From contig CAVRUD010000012.1 in the NCBI GenBank assembly GCA_963724285.1, forward strand, positions 62,001 through 126,000: a stretch of 64,000 nucleotides of DNA, in the 5' to 3' direction. Made by a program: the position numbers and the translations under genes. Under the pieces are notes generated by a model. That model was not told the DNA's origin, made no database searches, and worked only from the letters and a program-made list of their open reading frames with translations. The first letter of the stretch is position 1; each line of letters starts with the position of its first letter. Shown one piece after another: positions 54,271-62,499 of the stretch. The DNA is from CAVRUD01 sp963724285. Lineage in GTDB: Bacteria > Chloroflexota > Chloroflexia > Thermomicrobiales > UBA6265.

Positions 54271-55620
54271 GTGGCTCCGCGTCGTCTGCATGCCACGATC
54301 GTCCTTTCCCTGATTCTCTCGCTCGCAGGGTCGATCTACGTTGCCACTCCGCGGTCCGCCGAAGCGGCGGCCGCCTGGACGACCACGGCGCTGAACCTGC
54401 GCGCGGGCCCGAGCACCGGCGATGCCGTCATCTTGGTGATGCCGGCCGGCGCGCCGGTCAATATCGTCCGCAACGTCACCAATGGCTTCTACAAGGTCCA
54501 TTACAACGGCACGGCCGGCTGGGCTTCCGCCCAGTATCTGGCCCGCTCCAACCCTGGGGGCGGATCCGCACCTCCGACGAGCGGTGGCAACAATAACGGC
54601 GCCACCGGGAACGCGACCGTCAATACCAACGGACTCAATCTGCGGTCCGGGCCAGGCACCAACAACTCCGTCATCCTGGTGATGCCCTACGGCGCGTCCG
54701 TGACGCTGACCGGGGAAACCAGCAACGGCTTCGCCGCCCTGACCTACAACGGCCGGTCCGGCTGGGCCGCGTCGCAGTACCTCTCTGGCGGCGGGTCGTC
54801 CACGCCGCCGCCGAGCGGCAACAACGGCGGTTCCACGGCCGGGCCGACTGGCTCCGCGACCGTGAACACCAACGGGCTCAACCTGCGCTCGCAGCCGAGC
54901 ACGAGTTCCGGCGTGGTGGCGGTCATGCCCAACGGCGCGGGCGTTACCCTCACGGGGCAGCGGCAGAACGGCTTCGTCTCGGTGACGTACAACGGCCGGT
55001 CCGGCTGGGCGTACGAGAGCTACCTGACCATCGGCGGTACACCGGCGCCGAGTCCGTCCCCATCTCCAAGTCCTGGCACGCCGTCGCCTGGCTCCGGCCT
55101 GGCCGTCACCACGACCTCGCTGAACCTGCGCTCCAGCGCGAGTACGAACTCGAGCGTCCTTGCCGTGATGCCGTCGGGCGCTCAGGTGCAGTTGACCGGT
55201 GTCGCCCAGAACGGCTTCTATCAGGTGGTCTACAACGGCCGCACCGGCTGGGCATCGGCCCAGTACTTGACGCTCGGAGGTACCCCAACTCCGAACCCAG
55301 GCAACGGAAACGGCGGCCTGCGGGGCGACACGGACGGCAACGGGTCGCTCTCCCAGCAGGAAATCATCGAGATCATCTACGCCGCGGCGGACCGCTATGG
55401 CCAGCCGCGGGACGCCATGCTGCGGGTGGCCCGGTGCGAATCCGTTCTGGATCCGAACGCGGTCAACCCGGCGGGATCCTACGGCCTCTTCCAGTTCGTG
55501 CCGAGCACCTGGGCGACTACGCCGTACGCCAACGAGGACATCTTCGACGCCTACGCCAACGCCAACGCCGCCGGTTGGATGTGGTCCGTCGGCCGCCGCA
55601 ACGAGTGGGTCTGCCAGTAA
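54271..55620 (+). CDS. Secreted wall protein with four SH3 repeats and a transglycosylase-like domain
   Basis: About 449 residues from a GTG at 54271. A signal peptide (LHATIVLSLILSLAGSIYVA) leads to four bacterial SH3 domains, each containing NLR(A/S)-type starts and a final GWAS-or-GWAY segment: TTALNLRAGPSTGDAVILVM, NTNGLNLRSGPGTNNSVILV, NTNGLNLRSQPSTSSGVVAV and TTSLNLRSSASTNSSVLAVM. They are joined by Gly/Ser/Asn/Pro-rich linkers. The last 95 residues, EIIEIIYAAADRYGQPRDAM, RVARCESVLDPNAVNPAGSY and GLFQFVPSTWATT, form an SLT-like lysozyme domain with the catalytic Glu in ARCESVL. It should cut or bind peptidoglycan. Confidence 0.9.
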   Translation: MAPRRLHATIVLSLILSLAGSIYVATPRSAEAAAAWTTTALNLRAGPSTGDAVILVMPAGAPVNIVRNVTNGFYKVHYNGTAGWASAQYLARSNPGGGSAPPTSGGNNNGATGNATVNTNGLNLRSGPGTNNSVILVMPYGASVTLTGETSNGFAALTYNGRSGWAASQYLSGGGSSTPPPSGNNGGSTAGPTGSATVNTNGLNLRSQPSTSSGVVAVMPNGAGVTLTGQRQNGFVSVTYNGRSGWAYESYLTIGGTPAPSPSPSPSPGTPSPGSGLAVTTTSLNLRSSASTNSSVLAVMPSGAQVQLTGVAQNGFYQVVYNGRTGWASAQYLTLGGTPTPNPGNGNGGLRGDTDGNGSLSQQEIIEIIYAAADRYGQPRDAMLRVARCESVLDPNAVNPAGSYGLFQFVPSTWATTPYANEDIFDAYANANAAGWMWSVGRRNEWVCQ

Positions 55621-55621
55621 C

Positions 55622-55744
55622 GAGACGTGAGACGTGAGACGTGAGTAGAAGACGGTGAAGAGCGGCGCGCGTGCGGCATCGCACGCGCGTCGTTCGCGTT
55701 GTGATACGTTCTCACGACTCCACGTCTCCACGTCTCACGTCTCC
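55622..55744. repeat. Inverted GACGTGA repeats between genes
   Basis: GAGACGTGAGACGTGAGACG begins at 55622, and CACGTCTCCACGTCTCACGT ends near 55740, so the whole 120-base spacer can fold into one long stem. A similar arrangement is at 60385-60506. The right arm ends eleven bases before the start of the DUF4438 gene. Confidence 0.75.
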
Positions 55745-55754
55745 GGAGGACGCC

Positions 55755-56624
55755 GTGACCATTGCCACGAATAAGGACCGGCTCGTGATGCTCTCCGTCA
55801 TGGGGCAGGTGACGCCGCCCCGGTTCGATCCGCGGACGCCGTACCGGATCAGCCACGACGGCTGCCCAAGGGTGGTGCCAGCCACCGGCGGGATCGCCTA
55901 CAACGTCCGCGTCGGCGACAAGATCGCCGGGCTGGTCGGAGATCACGTCGAGCCGGCGGTCTCGGCAAAGAACCCGGACGAGACGGCCAACGGCGGATTT
56001 AACGTGCTCTCGTGCGTCGGCAACGAGGCGATCGTGGCGACCGGCGATGCGCGTGGCGCGAAAGGTGTCGTCACCGGCAAACACGGCGGCGCCGAGCACG
56101 TCATGATCGACTTCCCGAACGACATGCTGGACAAACTCCTCGTCGGGGATCAGTTTCTGGTGCGGAGTTTTGGCACCGGACTGGCGATCGATGCCTTTCC
56201 CGATATCCGCTGCACCAATCTCGATCCACACGTCTTGGAGAAATGGGTCTCCGAGGTGCGGGAGGACAAGCTGGTGGTGCCGGTCGCCAAGATCGTGCCG
56301 GCGGCGATCATGGGCTCCGGCCTGGGCCGAGATAACGTCAACCGCGGCGACTACGACATCACCCTCTTTGATCCAGGAGTCGTAGCCGAGTACGGCCTCG
56401 ACGAGTTGCGCTTCGGCGATTTCGTCGCGATCCAGGACGCGGACTCGACCTTCGGCCGCTACTACCGCACCGGGGCGGTCTCGATCGGGATCATCGCCCA
56501 CGGTGATTCGGCCATCGCCGGCCACGGACCCGGCGTAACCGGCCTGCTCTCCTCCCGCGCCGGCGACATCCTGCCCGTCATCGACCCGCAGGCGAATCTG
56601 GCGGACCTGCTGGGGCTGCGGTAG
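55755..56624 (+). CDS. DUF4438 family protein
   Basis: A 289-residue protein from a GTG with GGAGGA upstream; the longer frame runs through the repeat. It reads RLVMLSVMGQVTPPRFDPRT, TGGIAYNVRVGDKIAGLVGD, HVEPAVSAKNPDETANGGFN and GGAEHVMIDFPNDMLDKLLV, ending SRAGDILPVIDPQANLADLL. This matches DUF4438 in length. The family has a Gly-rich beta fold and is found in thermophiles; no reaction is known. It is soluble, with no membrane segments. Confidence 0.8.
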   Translation: MTIATNKDRLVMLSVMGQVTPPRFDPRTPYRISHDGCPRVVPATGGIAYNVRVGDKIAGLVGDHVEPAVSAKNPDETANGGFNVLSCVGNEAIVATGDARGAKGVVTGKHGGAEHVMIDFPNDMLDKLLVGDQFLVRSFGTGLAIDAFPDIRCTNLDPHVLEKWVSEVREDKLVVPVAKIVPAAIMGSGLGRDNVNRGDYDITLFDPGVVAEYGLDELRFGDFVAIQDADSTFGRYYRTGAVSIGIIAHGDSAIAGHGPGVTGLLSSRAGDILPVIDPQANLADLLGLR

Positions 56625-56700
56625 GGCGCTCGACAGCTGCTCAGGCAGGGAACGTTCGCGTCCGCCGCGATAGACTGATCGCGACAGCGGAGGAATCCCC

Positions 56701-57246
56701 ATGGTCTCGACCAAGCTGCTGACCGCCGAGGAACTGGAGCGACTGTCGGATCGTGGCAGGCGCTATGAGCTGGTGCAAGGAGAACTCGTCGAGATGACGC
56801 CGGTCGATCTGGTTCATGTGCGAGTCAGCGGCAACATCCAGGCGGCCCTCCACCGGTTTTCCTCAGAGAACCAACTCGGAATCGTTGGGTCGGAAGGCGG
56901 GTTCGTCCTGTTCCGGGACCCCGATACCGTTCGTGCTCCCGATGTTGCCTTTGTCCGGGCAGATCGCTGGCCGAGAGGCGAGGCCGAGCGGCATTTCGGC
57001 TATTTCCCGCCTGATCTGGCCGTGGAGGTGCGCTCTCCGTCGGAGTCGATGCGTTCGCTCCGCGCCAAAGCCCAGATGTACATCGAAGCCGGCGTCAGGC
57101 TCGTCTGGCTGGTGGACCCGGATAGCCGAACGATTCTGGTGGTCGCCCCGGCCACTGAGATCACAACCCTCCACGAGTCAGATACCGTGGAGGGTGGCGA
57201 CGTTCTTCCCGGATTCCGAATGTCGTTGGTGGATGTCTTCCGCTAA
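56701..57246 (+). CDS. Uma2 family (DUF820) endonuclease-like protein
   Basis: A 181-residue protein. LTAEELERLSDRGRRYELVQ followed by GELVEMTPVDLVH is the family opening; the PD-(D/E)XK-type core is in TVRAPDVAFVRADRWPRG, PPDLAVEVRSPSES (Glu-Val-Arg) and YIEAGVRLVWLVDPDSRTIL. Uma2 genes are numerous in Cyanobacteria and Chloroflexota; their biological role is unresolved. It appears monocistronic and convergent with the ABC permease gene ten bases downstream. Confidence 0.9.
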   Translation: MVSTKLLTAEELERLSDRGRRYELVQGELVEMTPVDLVHVRVSGNIQAALHRFSSENQLGIVGSEGGFVLFRDPDTVRAPDVAFVRADRWPRGEAERHFGYFPPDLAVEVRSPSESMRSLRAKAQMYIEAGVRLVWLVDPDSRTILVVAPATEITTLHESDTVEGGDVLPGFRMSLVDVFR

Positions 57247-57255
57247 GGAGATTCG

Positions 57256-58125
57256 CTACCGGTACGCGTCCGACCAGTGGAGCAGGCGGCGTTCGGCGAG
57301 GCCGAGCAGCCAGTCGGTCGTCTTGCCGAGGACGGCGAGCAGGATGATCGCCAGGAAGATGATGTCGGAGCGGCCGCTGTTGCCGCCGTCGATCAGCAGG
57401 AAGCCGAGTCCCTGGGCGGAGGCGATCAGCTCCGCCGCGACCAGGAAGAGCCATCCCTGCGCCAGCCCCAGCCGGAGTCCGGTGAAGAGCGAGGGCAGCG
57501 CCGCCGGCAGGAGCACCTGCCAGGCCAGGTTCGGGCCGCGCAGGCCGTACGCCTGCGCCGCCTCAATCAGCTTGCGGTCGATCTGGCGGATGCCGGCGAC
57601 GACGTTGGTGTAGATCGGGAAGAAGGCCCCGATCGCGATCAGGACGATCTTCGGGCGCTCGTCGATGCCCAGCCAGAGGAGCAAGAGCGGTACCCAGGCC
57701 AGGGATGGGATCGCCCGGACCGCCTGGAGCGTCGGCGAGACCAGGTCGTCGATCAGCGAGGAGAGCCCCACGGCCAGCGCCAGCAGCAGAGCGAAGAGCG
57801 CGCCCCACGCAAAGCCCCAGACGACGCGCTCGACGCTGATCTGGATGTGGCCCAGAAGCAGATCGGCTTCCCAGAGTTGCTCGGCGCCGCGCCAGACATC
57901 GAGCGGGGCCGGCAACTGGGAGCGGTTGTAGACCTCCCGGTCGACCAGATACTGCCACAGGATCAGCAACCCGATCGGGAGGATGAACCCGCGCAGGAGT
58001 CGCGGCACCTGCCCAAGCCCCGCGACCCGTTTCGAGGCGGGGACCGACGCGGCGCGGCGCGGGGCGGAGACATCCGCCCGCGCGCCGAGGCCGGGTCCAG
58101 GGGTCAACTCGCGGGTTCGTTGCAT
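57256..58125 (-). CDS. ABC importer permease (sulfonate/nitrate/taurine type)
   Basis: A 289-residue membrane protein with TGAGGAGC before its ATG. The binding-protein-dependent permease signature is DLVSPTLQAVRAIPSLAWVP followed by LLLLWLGIDERPKIVLIAIG, with the EAA-like loop in RKLIEAAQAYGLRGPNLAWQ. Helices surround these, including FILPIGLLILWQYLVDREVY at the N-terminus. Together with the genes at 58262 and 59379 it forms a three-gene importer operon controlled by the SAM-I riboswitch at 60589-60711. Confidence 0.9.
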   Translation of the reverse strand: MQRTRELTPGPGLGARADVSAPRRAASVPASKRVAGLGQVPRLLRGFILPIGLLILWQYLVDREVYNRSQLPAPLDVWRGAEQLWEADLLLGHIQISVERVVWGFAWGALFALLLALAVGLSSLIDDLVSPTLQAVRAIPSLAWVPLLLLWLGIDERPKIVLIAIGAFFPIYTNVVAGIRQIDRKLIEAAQAYGLRGPNLAWQVLLPAALPSLFTGLRLGLAQGWLFLVAAELIASAQGLGFLLIDGGNSGRSDIIFLAIILLAVLGKTTDWLLGLAERRLLHWSDAYR

Positions 58126-58140
58126 AGATGCTCCTCAGGT

Positions 58141-58262
58141 CGGTGTTCGGCGTTCGGTGTTCGGGGCCTACTTCCCTTTTCCTTGCCCGGCGGAGGGAAG
58201 GGCTTCGGAGACCAGGGACCATTCCAATCGCCGAACGCCGAACACCGAACGCCGAACACCGC
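58141..58262. repeat. Inverted GAACGCC/GGCGTTC repeats within the ABC operon
   Basis: CGGTGTTCGGCGTTCGGTGT at 58141-58160 and CGCCGAACGCCGAACACCGA at 58229-58248 are inverse heptamer arrays and can form a long stem. They fill the space between the binding-protein and permease genes, where they could affect message stability or termination. Confidence 0.75.
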
Positions 58263-59295
58263 TACGAAGTCGGCGCCGCGTCGACGATGGCCTGGATCCA
58301 CTCGGGGGCGTAGAGGTTGGCCAGGGCTTCGTTTGCGTCGGCGCCGGGGCTGAGCTGGTTCTCGGCCTCGAAGATCGGGATCACCGGGGTCAGGGCGGCG
58401 GTCTGCTCCTCGCCGGGAACCGGGGACATGGTCAGGACCGTGCGCTCGACCAGTTCCTTCTTCGCCACCTCGATCGACAGCGATGCCTCTTCGGCCAGGA
58501 TCTGGGCGGTTTCGTCCGGGTTCTCGAGGATCCAGAGCGCGGGCCCGCTCGTACTGGGTGAGGACACGCGGCACGTAGGCGGCGTACTCCTCCAGGAACT
58601 TCTCGCGGGCGTTGAGAAAGCCGTAGGTGTTGAAGTCGATGTTGCGGTAGATCAGCTTGGAGCCCTGCTCGAGCTCGGTTTGGGCCATGTGCGGGTCCAG
58701 GCCGGCCCAGGCTTCCACATCGCCGCGCTCAAGAGCGGTCTTGCCGTCGGCGTGCTGGAGGTTGATGACCTCGATGTCCTTCTGGGCCAGGCCGTGGGCA
58801 TTGAGCGACTGGAGGAGGAAGAAGTAGGGGTCGGTGCCCTTGGTGGCGGCCACCTTCTTGCCCGGCCACACCGGCCACGTCGGTGATCTCCGAATCGGCG
58901 GCGACCACCAGGGCGGCCCACTCCGGCTTGGAATAGATGTAGACCGTCTGAATCTCGGAGCCGTTTGTCTTTGCCAGCAGGGCGGCGGACCCGGCCGTGG
59001 AGCCGAAGTCGATCGCGTCGGAGCGCAGGAACTCGTTGGCCTTGTTGCTGCCGGCGCTCAGGACCCACTCCACTCCGATCCCTTCGGCCGAGAGATCCTC
59101 CTCAAGCCAACCGTGGCGGCGCAGCACGAGGGAGCTGGGGTTGTAGTAGGCGTAGTCGAGCTTGATCGTCTCCGGCGCTTCCTGGGCGGCGGCGCGGCGG
59201 CGGGTGACCGCCGCACCGAGCGCGGCGGCGAGCGGCACGGAGGCAGCCCCAAGGGCGAACTGGCGGCGAGTGATGGAGCGAGAATGGTGCGTCAC
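58262..59295 (-). CDS. ABC importer substrate-binding protein (sulfonate/nitrate/taurine type), two frameshifts
   Basis: It begins at a GTG with AAAGGATCC upstream. A twin-arginine signal is visible: SITRRQFALGAASVPLAAAL. The mature part reads ETIKLDYAYYNPSSLVLRRH, VEWVLSAGSNKANEFLRSDA, DFGSTAGSAALLAKTNGSEI and, after a shift near 58870, KVAATKGTDPYFFLLQSLNA and DGKTALERGDVEAWAGLDPH; a second shift near 58560 leads to NPDETAQILAEEASLSIEVA. This is the SsuA/TauA/NrtA fold, about 340 residues. The SAM riboswitch of the operon argues for a sulfur-containing substrate. Confidence 0.85.
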
Positions 59296-59378
59296 GATCG
59301 GATCCTTTCTCAGGTGCGGATAGCAAGACGGCCGTCCACAGGGTCACGTTCCGGTGGATCTCTGGTGGAGTCGCTCGG

Positions 59379-60374
59379 TCAATGCAGCCCGAACGAGAGG
59401 AAGTCGAAGACGGAACTCTTGCGTCCCCGACCGATTCGATCGCCCGCCCGGACGCCAGACGGCGCGGCGGGCGAGGGACAGACCATAGGGGATACCGGCG
59501 CCGGGTCCGTGGCGCTCATCGCGTGGACCGTTGCGGCCGCGTCACCCGGCTGGTGGGCAGAGCGGATAGCATACGCAGGAAGCCCGGTGTTCCCCGGCAG
59601 GTCGGGATCGCCCGGCGGAGTGCCGTTGCTCTCGTGCCCGATGGGGAACCCGAAATGGGTCAGGATCCGAGCGCGAAGCTGGCCCAGGTGGGCATCGCCG
59701 CGGGCCCGGGGCCGGGGCACGGTCACGGGAATGGTGGCCACGATGGACGCCGGGCGATTCCCCAGGATCACGATCCTGTCCGCCAGGTGCAGCGCCTCGT
59801 CGACATCGTGGGTGACGAGGAGGACGGTCGATCCGGTGCGCTCGCAGACGTTCCAGAGCAGATCCTGCATCTGGAGACGGGTCAGGGCGTCCAGCGCGGC
59901 GAACGGCTCGTCCAGGAGGAGGACGCCGGGCTGCCCGATCAAGGCGCGGGCCAGGGCGGCGCGCTGGGCCATGCCGCCGGAGAGCTGGTGCGGCAGGCTC
60001 TTGGCAAATCCGTCCAGGCCGACGAGCCGGAGCCATTCATCCGGGGTCGAGGGGTTCTGGGCGCGACGAGTGCCGACCGCGACGTTGGCGGTGACGTTCT
60101 TCCAGGGGAAGAGGCGCGGCTCCTGGAAGACGACCGCGCAGCGTGGGTCGGAGCGCACGACCGGCCGATCGCCCAGGCGGAGCTCGCCGCTGCTGGGCTG
60201 ATCCAACCCGGCGATGAGGCGCAGCAAGGTCGACTTCCCACAGCCGCTCGGGCCGAGGACGGCAACGATCTCGCCGGCGGCAATCGTCAGGTCGATGCCC
60301 TGCAGCACGGGCAGGTGCTCGTTGCGGCGGTCAAATTGTTTGGCGACGCGGGCCAGGGTGACGGGTTCTGCCAT
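59379..60374 (-). CDS. ABC importer ATP-binding protein (sulfonate/nitrate/taurine type)
   Basis: A 331-residue protein with GGGAG before its ATG. Walker A is in IVAVLGPSGCGKSTLLRLIA, Q-loop in AVVFQEPRLFPWKNVTANVA, signature in HQLSGGMAQRAALARALIGQ, Walker B in VLLLDEPFAALDALTRLQMQ and switch His in STVLLVTHDVDEALHLADRI. The order of segments matches SsuB/TauB. About 70 residues at the C-terminus, beyond FGFPIGHESNGTP, are low-complexity and may be a specific tail. It is the first gene of the operon, with a long leader containing the SAM-I riboswitch. Confidence 0.92.
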   Translation of the reverse strand: MAEPVTLARVAKQFDRRNEHLPVLQGIDLTIAAGEIVAVLGPSGCGKSTLLRLIAGLDQPSSGELRLGDRPVVRSDPRCAVVFQEPRLFPWKNVTANVAVGTRRAQNPSTPDEWLRLVGLDGFAKSLPHQLSGGMAQRAALARALIGQPGVLLLDEPFAALDALTRLQMQDLLWNVCERTGSTVLLVTHDVDEALHLADRIVILGNRPASIVATIPVTVPRPRARGDAHLGQLRARILTHFGFPIGHESNGTPPGDPDLPGNTGLPAYAIRSAHQPGDAAATVHAMSATDPAPVSPMVCPSPAAPSGVRAGDRIGRGRKSSVFDFLSFGLH

Positions 60375-60384
60375 CTCGACTCCC

Positions 60385-60506
60385 TAGACGTGAGACGTGA
60401 ACCGAGACGTGAGACGTGAGTAAAGAGACGGCAAGAGTGGCAACACGGCAAGACGGCAAGTAAGAGCGCTCATATTCGTGCTTTTCGTCTCACGTCTCAC
60501 GTCTCG
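60385..60506. repeat. Inverted GACGTGA repeats in the leader of the ABC operon
   Basis: TAGACGTGAGACGTGAACCG begins near 60385, and CGTCTCACGTCTCACGTCTC covers 60486-60505. The arms can pair. Located between the riboswitch terminator and the ATPase gene, they would form a stem in the 5' region of the message. Confidence 0.7.
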
Positions 60507-60515
60507 GTTGGCAAC

Positions 60516-60541
60516 AAAAAACCTCATCCGTCAGGATGAGG
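60516..60541 (-). terminator. Intrinsic terminator of the SAM-I riboswitch
   Basis: Read on the minus strand: CCTCATCC, loop TGAC, GGATGAGG, then TTTTTT. A perfect eight-base stem with a U-tract lies downstream of the aptamer. It would stop transcription when S-adenosylmethionine is bound. Confidence 0.85.
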
Positions 60542-60588
60542 GTGACTCCGGTGGCGTGGCGGCATTGGCGGCCGGTGCGACCTGTCCC

Positions 60589-60711
60589 CCCATCTACCGG
60601 GCGACACGTCGGTCGCCTGACGGAATTAGCACCTGCCCCCAGATCCGTGCCGGATCATCGGGGTGGTTGCTGGGGCTTCACAGGGCCGGTCCCTCTGCCC
60701 CTCTGGATGAG
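60589..60711 (-). ncRNA. SAM-I (S-box) riboswitch
   Basis: Minus strand: CTCATCCAGAGGGGCAGAGG is followed by GACCGGCCCTGTGAAGCCCC, AGCAACC, and after a variable hairpin GGTGCTAATTCCGTCAGGCG. These are the conserved SAM-I blocks (the AGAGG region, GACTGGCCC-like, TGAAGCCCC, GCAACC and GGTGCTAATTCC). P1 can form between CTCATC at 60706-60711 and GATGGG at 60589-60594. The riboswitch lies upstream of the sulfonate-type importer, so the operon should be on when methionine/SAM is low. Confidence 0.9.
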
Positions 60712-60735
60712 AGTGCGCTATTCGGTTACGGGCGT

Positions 60736-60764
60736 AATCTACAGTGATTGATCAACAATGTCAA
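60736..60764 (-). promoter_or_regulatory. Promoter of the SAM-riboswitch operon
   Basis: Minus strand: TTGACA at 60764-60759, 17-base spacer, TAGATT at 60741-60736. A perfect -35 box and optimal spacing; the -10 box matches four of six bases. Transcription would start about 20 bases before the aptamer. Confidence 0.7.
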
Positions 60765-61503
60765 CAACTCCCGAGCATCTGCGACGGCGCGTCGAATGGT
60801 CGCTTCACGAGCACATCGACGGCGCCCGAGACTGACGCATACGGGCGTTGTTTGCGGGCACCTTGGAAGAGCGTACTCGGCAGGGCCGCGGCCCTGACAG
60901 GGACAAGGCTAGCGCCTTGGGAGGGGAGACGAATACGTCCCCCTCTCCGTCTCAGGGCGCTAGCCGGGATTATTCACGGGTACCGCGTGAGAACAGCGAT
61001 GTCGAGATGGCGTCGCCCGGGGCTCAAGACCCCGGGCTGAGCCGGATAACCCCCCTGAAGGGGGCTGAACACGGCGTTCCCCATCACGACACCCGTTCTC
61101 AGCCGGCTTATGGAGGTTGCGGAATGGATCGCGGGTTTCTTGGAGCGCCGCCGCGCCCCCCTGGTCGCCCGGGCCAACCTTGGGCCGTGAGCCCCGGGCG
61201 GCAGCGGCGCCGCCGTCCCCCGTCCTAGCACCGCCCCAATAATTCATGATCAATTCCGCCACCTCCATCAGCCAGCTTATTGGGCTCAGCCCGGGGTCTT
61301 TGGCCCCGGGCGGGGCCAGGTCGTCGCCGCCGTTCCCACGGCGCCCATGAATAATCCGCCCTAGCCCTGTCCCCCGCTCACTCTCACCTCGTCCCAAAGC
61401 GGCGGGCACGGTACCTGCATAGCGAGGGAAGGCGGGCGATCCTGGTGCGGGCCGTCCGCTCGCTTGTCATCCCGCGGGTATCGTGAAAAGAGGGGAAAGG
61501 CTT
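60765..61503. other. Repeat-rich intergenic region
   Basis: A 740-base spacer without a supported gene. It holds an ACAAGGC cassette (60898-60960), the sequence GGATTATTCACGGGTACCGC near 60967 (a related inverse copy near 61340), and three AGCCCGGG hairpins (61015-61045, 61167-61200, 61284-61311). Nothing indicates transcription apart from the divergent starts at each end. Confidence 0.6.
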
Positions 61504-62013
61504 ATGTACCGACGCTTTATGCTGATTGGTCTCGCCCTGGCGGCGATCGTTCTCACCATTGGCGGCTACGCCGTCGCCCAGGATTCGTCCACCCCCGAGG
61601 CCCAAGGAACGCCGACCGATCTCTGCGCCACTCCTGTCGGTGGGGCCGAGGGCACGCCGGTGACCGCGGCCACCCCGGCCGCCAGCGAGGCTGGGACACC
61701 GGTTAGCCTCGACGAGTGCCCCACGCCCGGCGCAACCACCGCCGAGGTGGTGAACGTCGAGATGGTCGACATCGCCTTCAACCCGACCACGCTGACGATC
61801 CCGGCGAACACCGACGTGACGTTCCACTTCGTCAACAACGGTGCCTCCGTCCACAACTTCAAGATCGACGATCCGGAGGTCTTCTCCGGCGACCTCAACG
61901 CCGGCCAGTCCGCCGACGTGACGGTCAACCTGCCGCCGGGCACCTACAAGTACTACTGCACGATCCCGGGCCATGAACAAGCCGGCATGGTCGGGGAGTT
62001 GACGGTCCAATAG
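61504..62013 (+). CDS. Secreted cupredoxin (plastocyanin-like) protein
   Basis: A 169-residue protein from the ATG at 61504, preceded by GGGGAAAGG. A signal peptide (FMLIGLALAAIVLTIGGYAV) leads to a Thr-Pro-rich linker of about 60 residues with repeated GTP motifs and two Cys. The cupredoxin domain spans residues 83-169: VEMVDIAFNPTTLTIPANTD, the His in NGASVHNFKIDDP, and YYCTIPGHEQAGMVGELTVQ with Cys, His and Met. All four type 1 copper ligands are present. It should carry electrons or copper at the cell surface. A strong hairpin follows. Confidence 0.92.
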   Translation: MYRRFMLIGLALAAIVLTIGGYAVAQDSSTPEAQGTPTDLCATPVGGAEGTPVTAATPAASEAGTPVSLDECPTPGATTAEVVNVEMVDIAFNPTTLTIPANTDVTFHFVNNGASVHNFKIDDPEVFSGDLNAGQSADVTVNLPPGTYKYYCTIPGHEQAGMVGELTVQ

Positions 62014-62076
62014 GGAGATAACGAGCCCTGCGGGACAGATCGGTGACAGTGCCGGCCGCATTCGCGGCCCAAGAAC

Positions 62077-62108
62077 ACGGCGGCCGGGGATAACACCCCG
62101 GCCGCCGT
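62077..62108 (+). terminator. Terminator of the cupredoxin gene
   Basis: Perfect 13-base arms (ACGGCGGCCGGGG and its complement) around ATAACA, 64 bases after the stop codon. The following bases TGTGTG are only moderately U-rich. Confidence 0.75.
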
Positions 62109-62113
62109 TGTGT

Positions 62114-62394
62114 GAGAGGTTCACGGGGACGTGAGCGGGATCGACACAACGCGTTGTTCGGGCCCGGTGGCCGACCAACAGATGTCGTGTTGCGGGCGTC
62201 GTTCCCCAACCCGCGACGCCAGGGTCGGTAACCGGGCGGACACATCGGTCCGCCCTTGCCAGACGTTGCGAGGCGCCCGATACGATACCGCGCGTCCCCA
62301 GCCGGCTTCCGTTACCCGGCCCGGGGCGGCAATTCCCGGTGGCCGGGCGACGTCGTTCTCGTGCGCTCGTCGAACATCTTGGCCGCCGGCGCCA
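62114..62394. other. Intergenic region without a gene
   Basis: Frames are short and shadow-like. TGTTGCG occurs at 62189-62195 but without the TGTGAC half of the stress-gene site. No other features are seen. Confidence 0.4.
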
Positions 62395-62480
62395 TTAGCC
62401 TCGGAGAGGCTGTCATGCTGAGCCCGGGCCAACCTCGGGCCGTGAGCCCCGGGCGACCCGCAGACGCGGCCAACCTTTAA
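62395..62480. repeat. AGCCCGGGCC palindromic repeat, copy 2
   Basis: TTAGCCTCGGAGAGGCTGTC is followed by AGCCCGGGCCAACCTCGGGC, GTGAGCCCCGGGCG and GACGCGGCCAACCTT. It is nearly the same as the copy at 46261-46330, 16 kb away. Confidence 0.75.
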
Positions 62481-62499
62481 GTCGGGTAAGTCGAGCGCT

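Noticed and set aside
55622..60506. CRISPR-like arrays formed by GACGTGA or GAACGCC repeats
   Set aside because: Units are seven or eight bases, directly adjacent, without unique spacers of constant length, and no cas genes are in the window.
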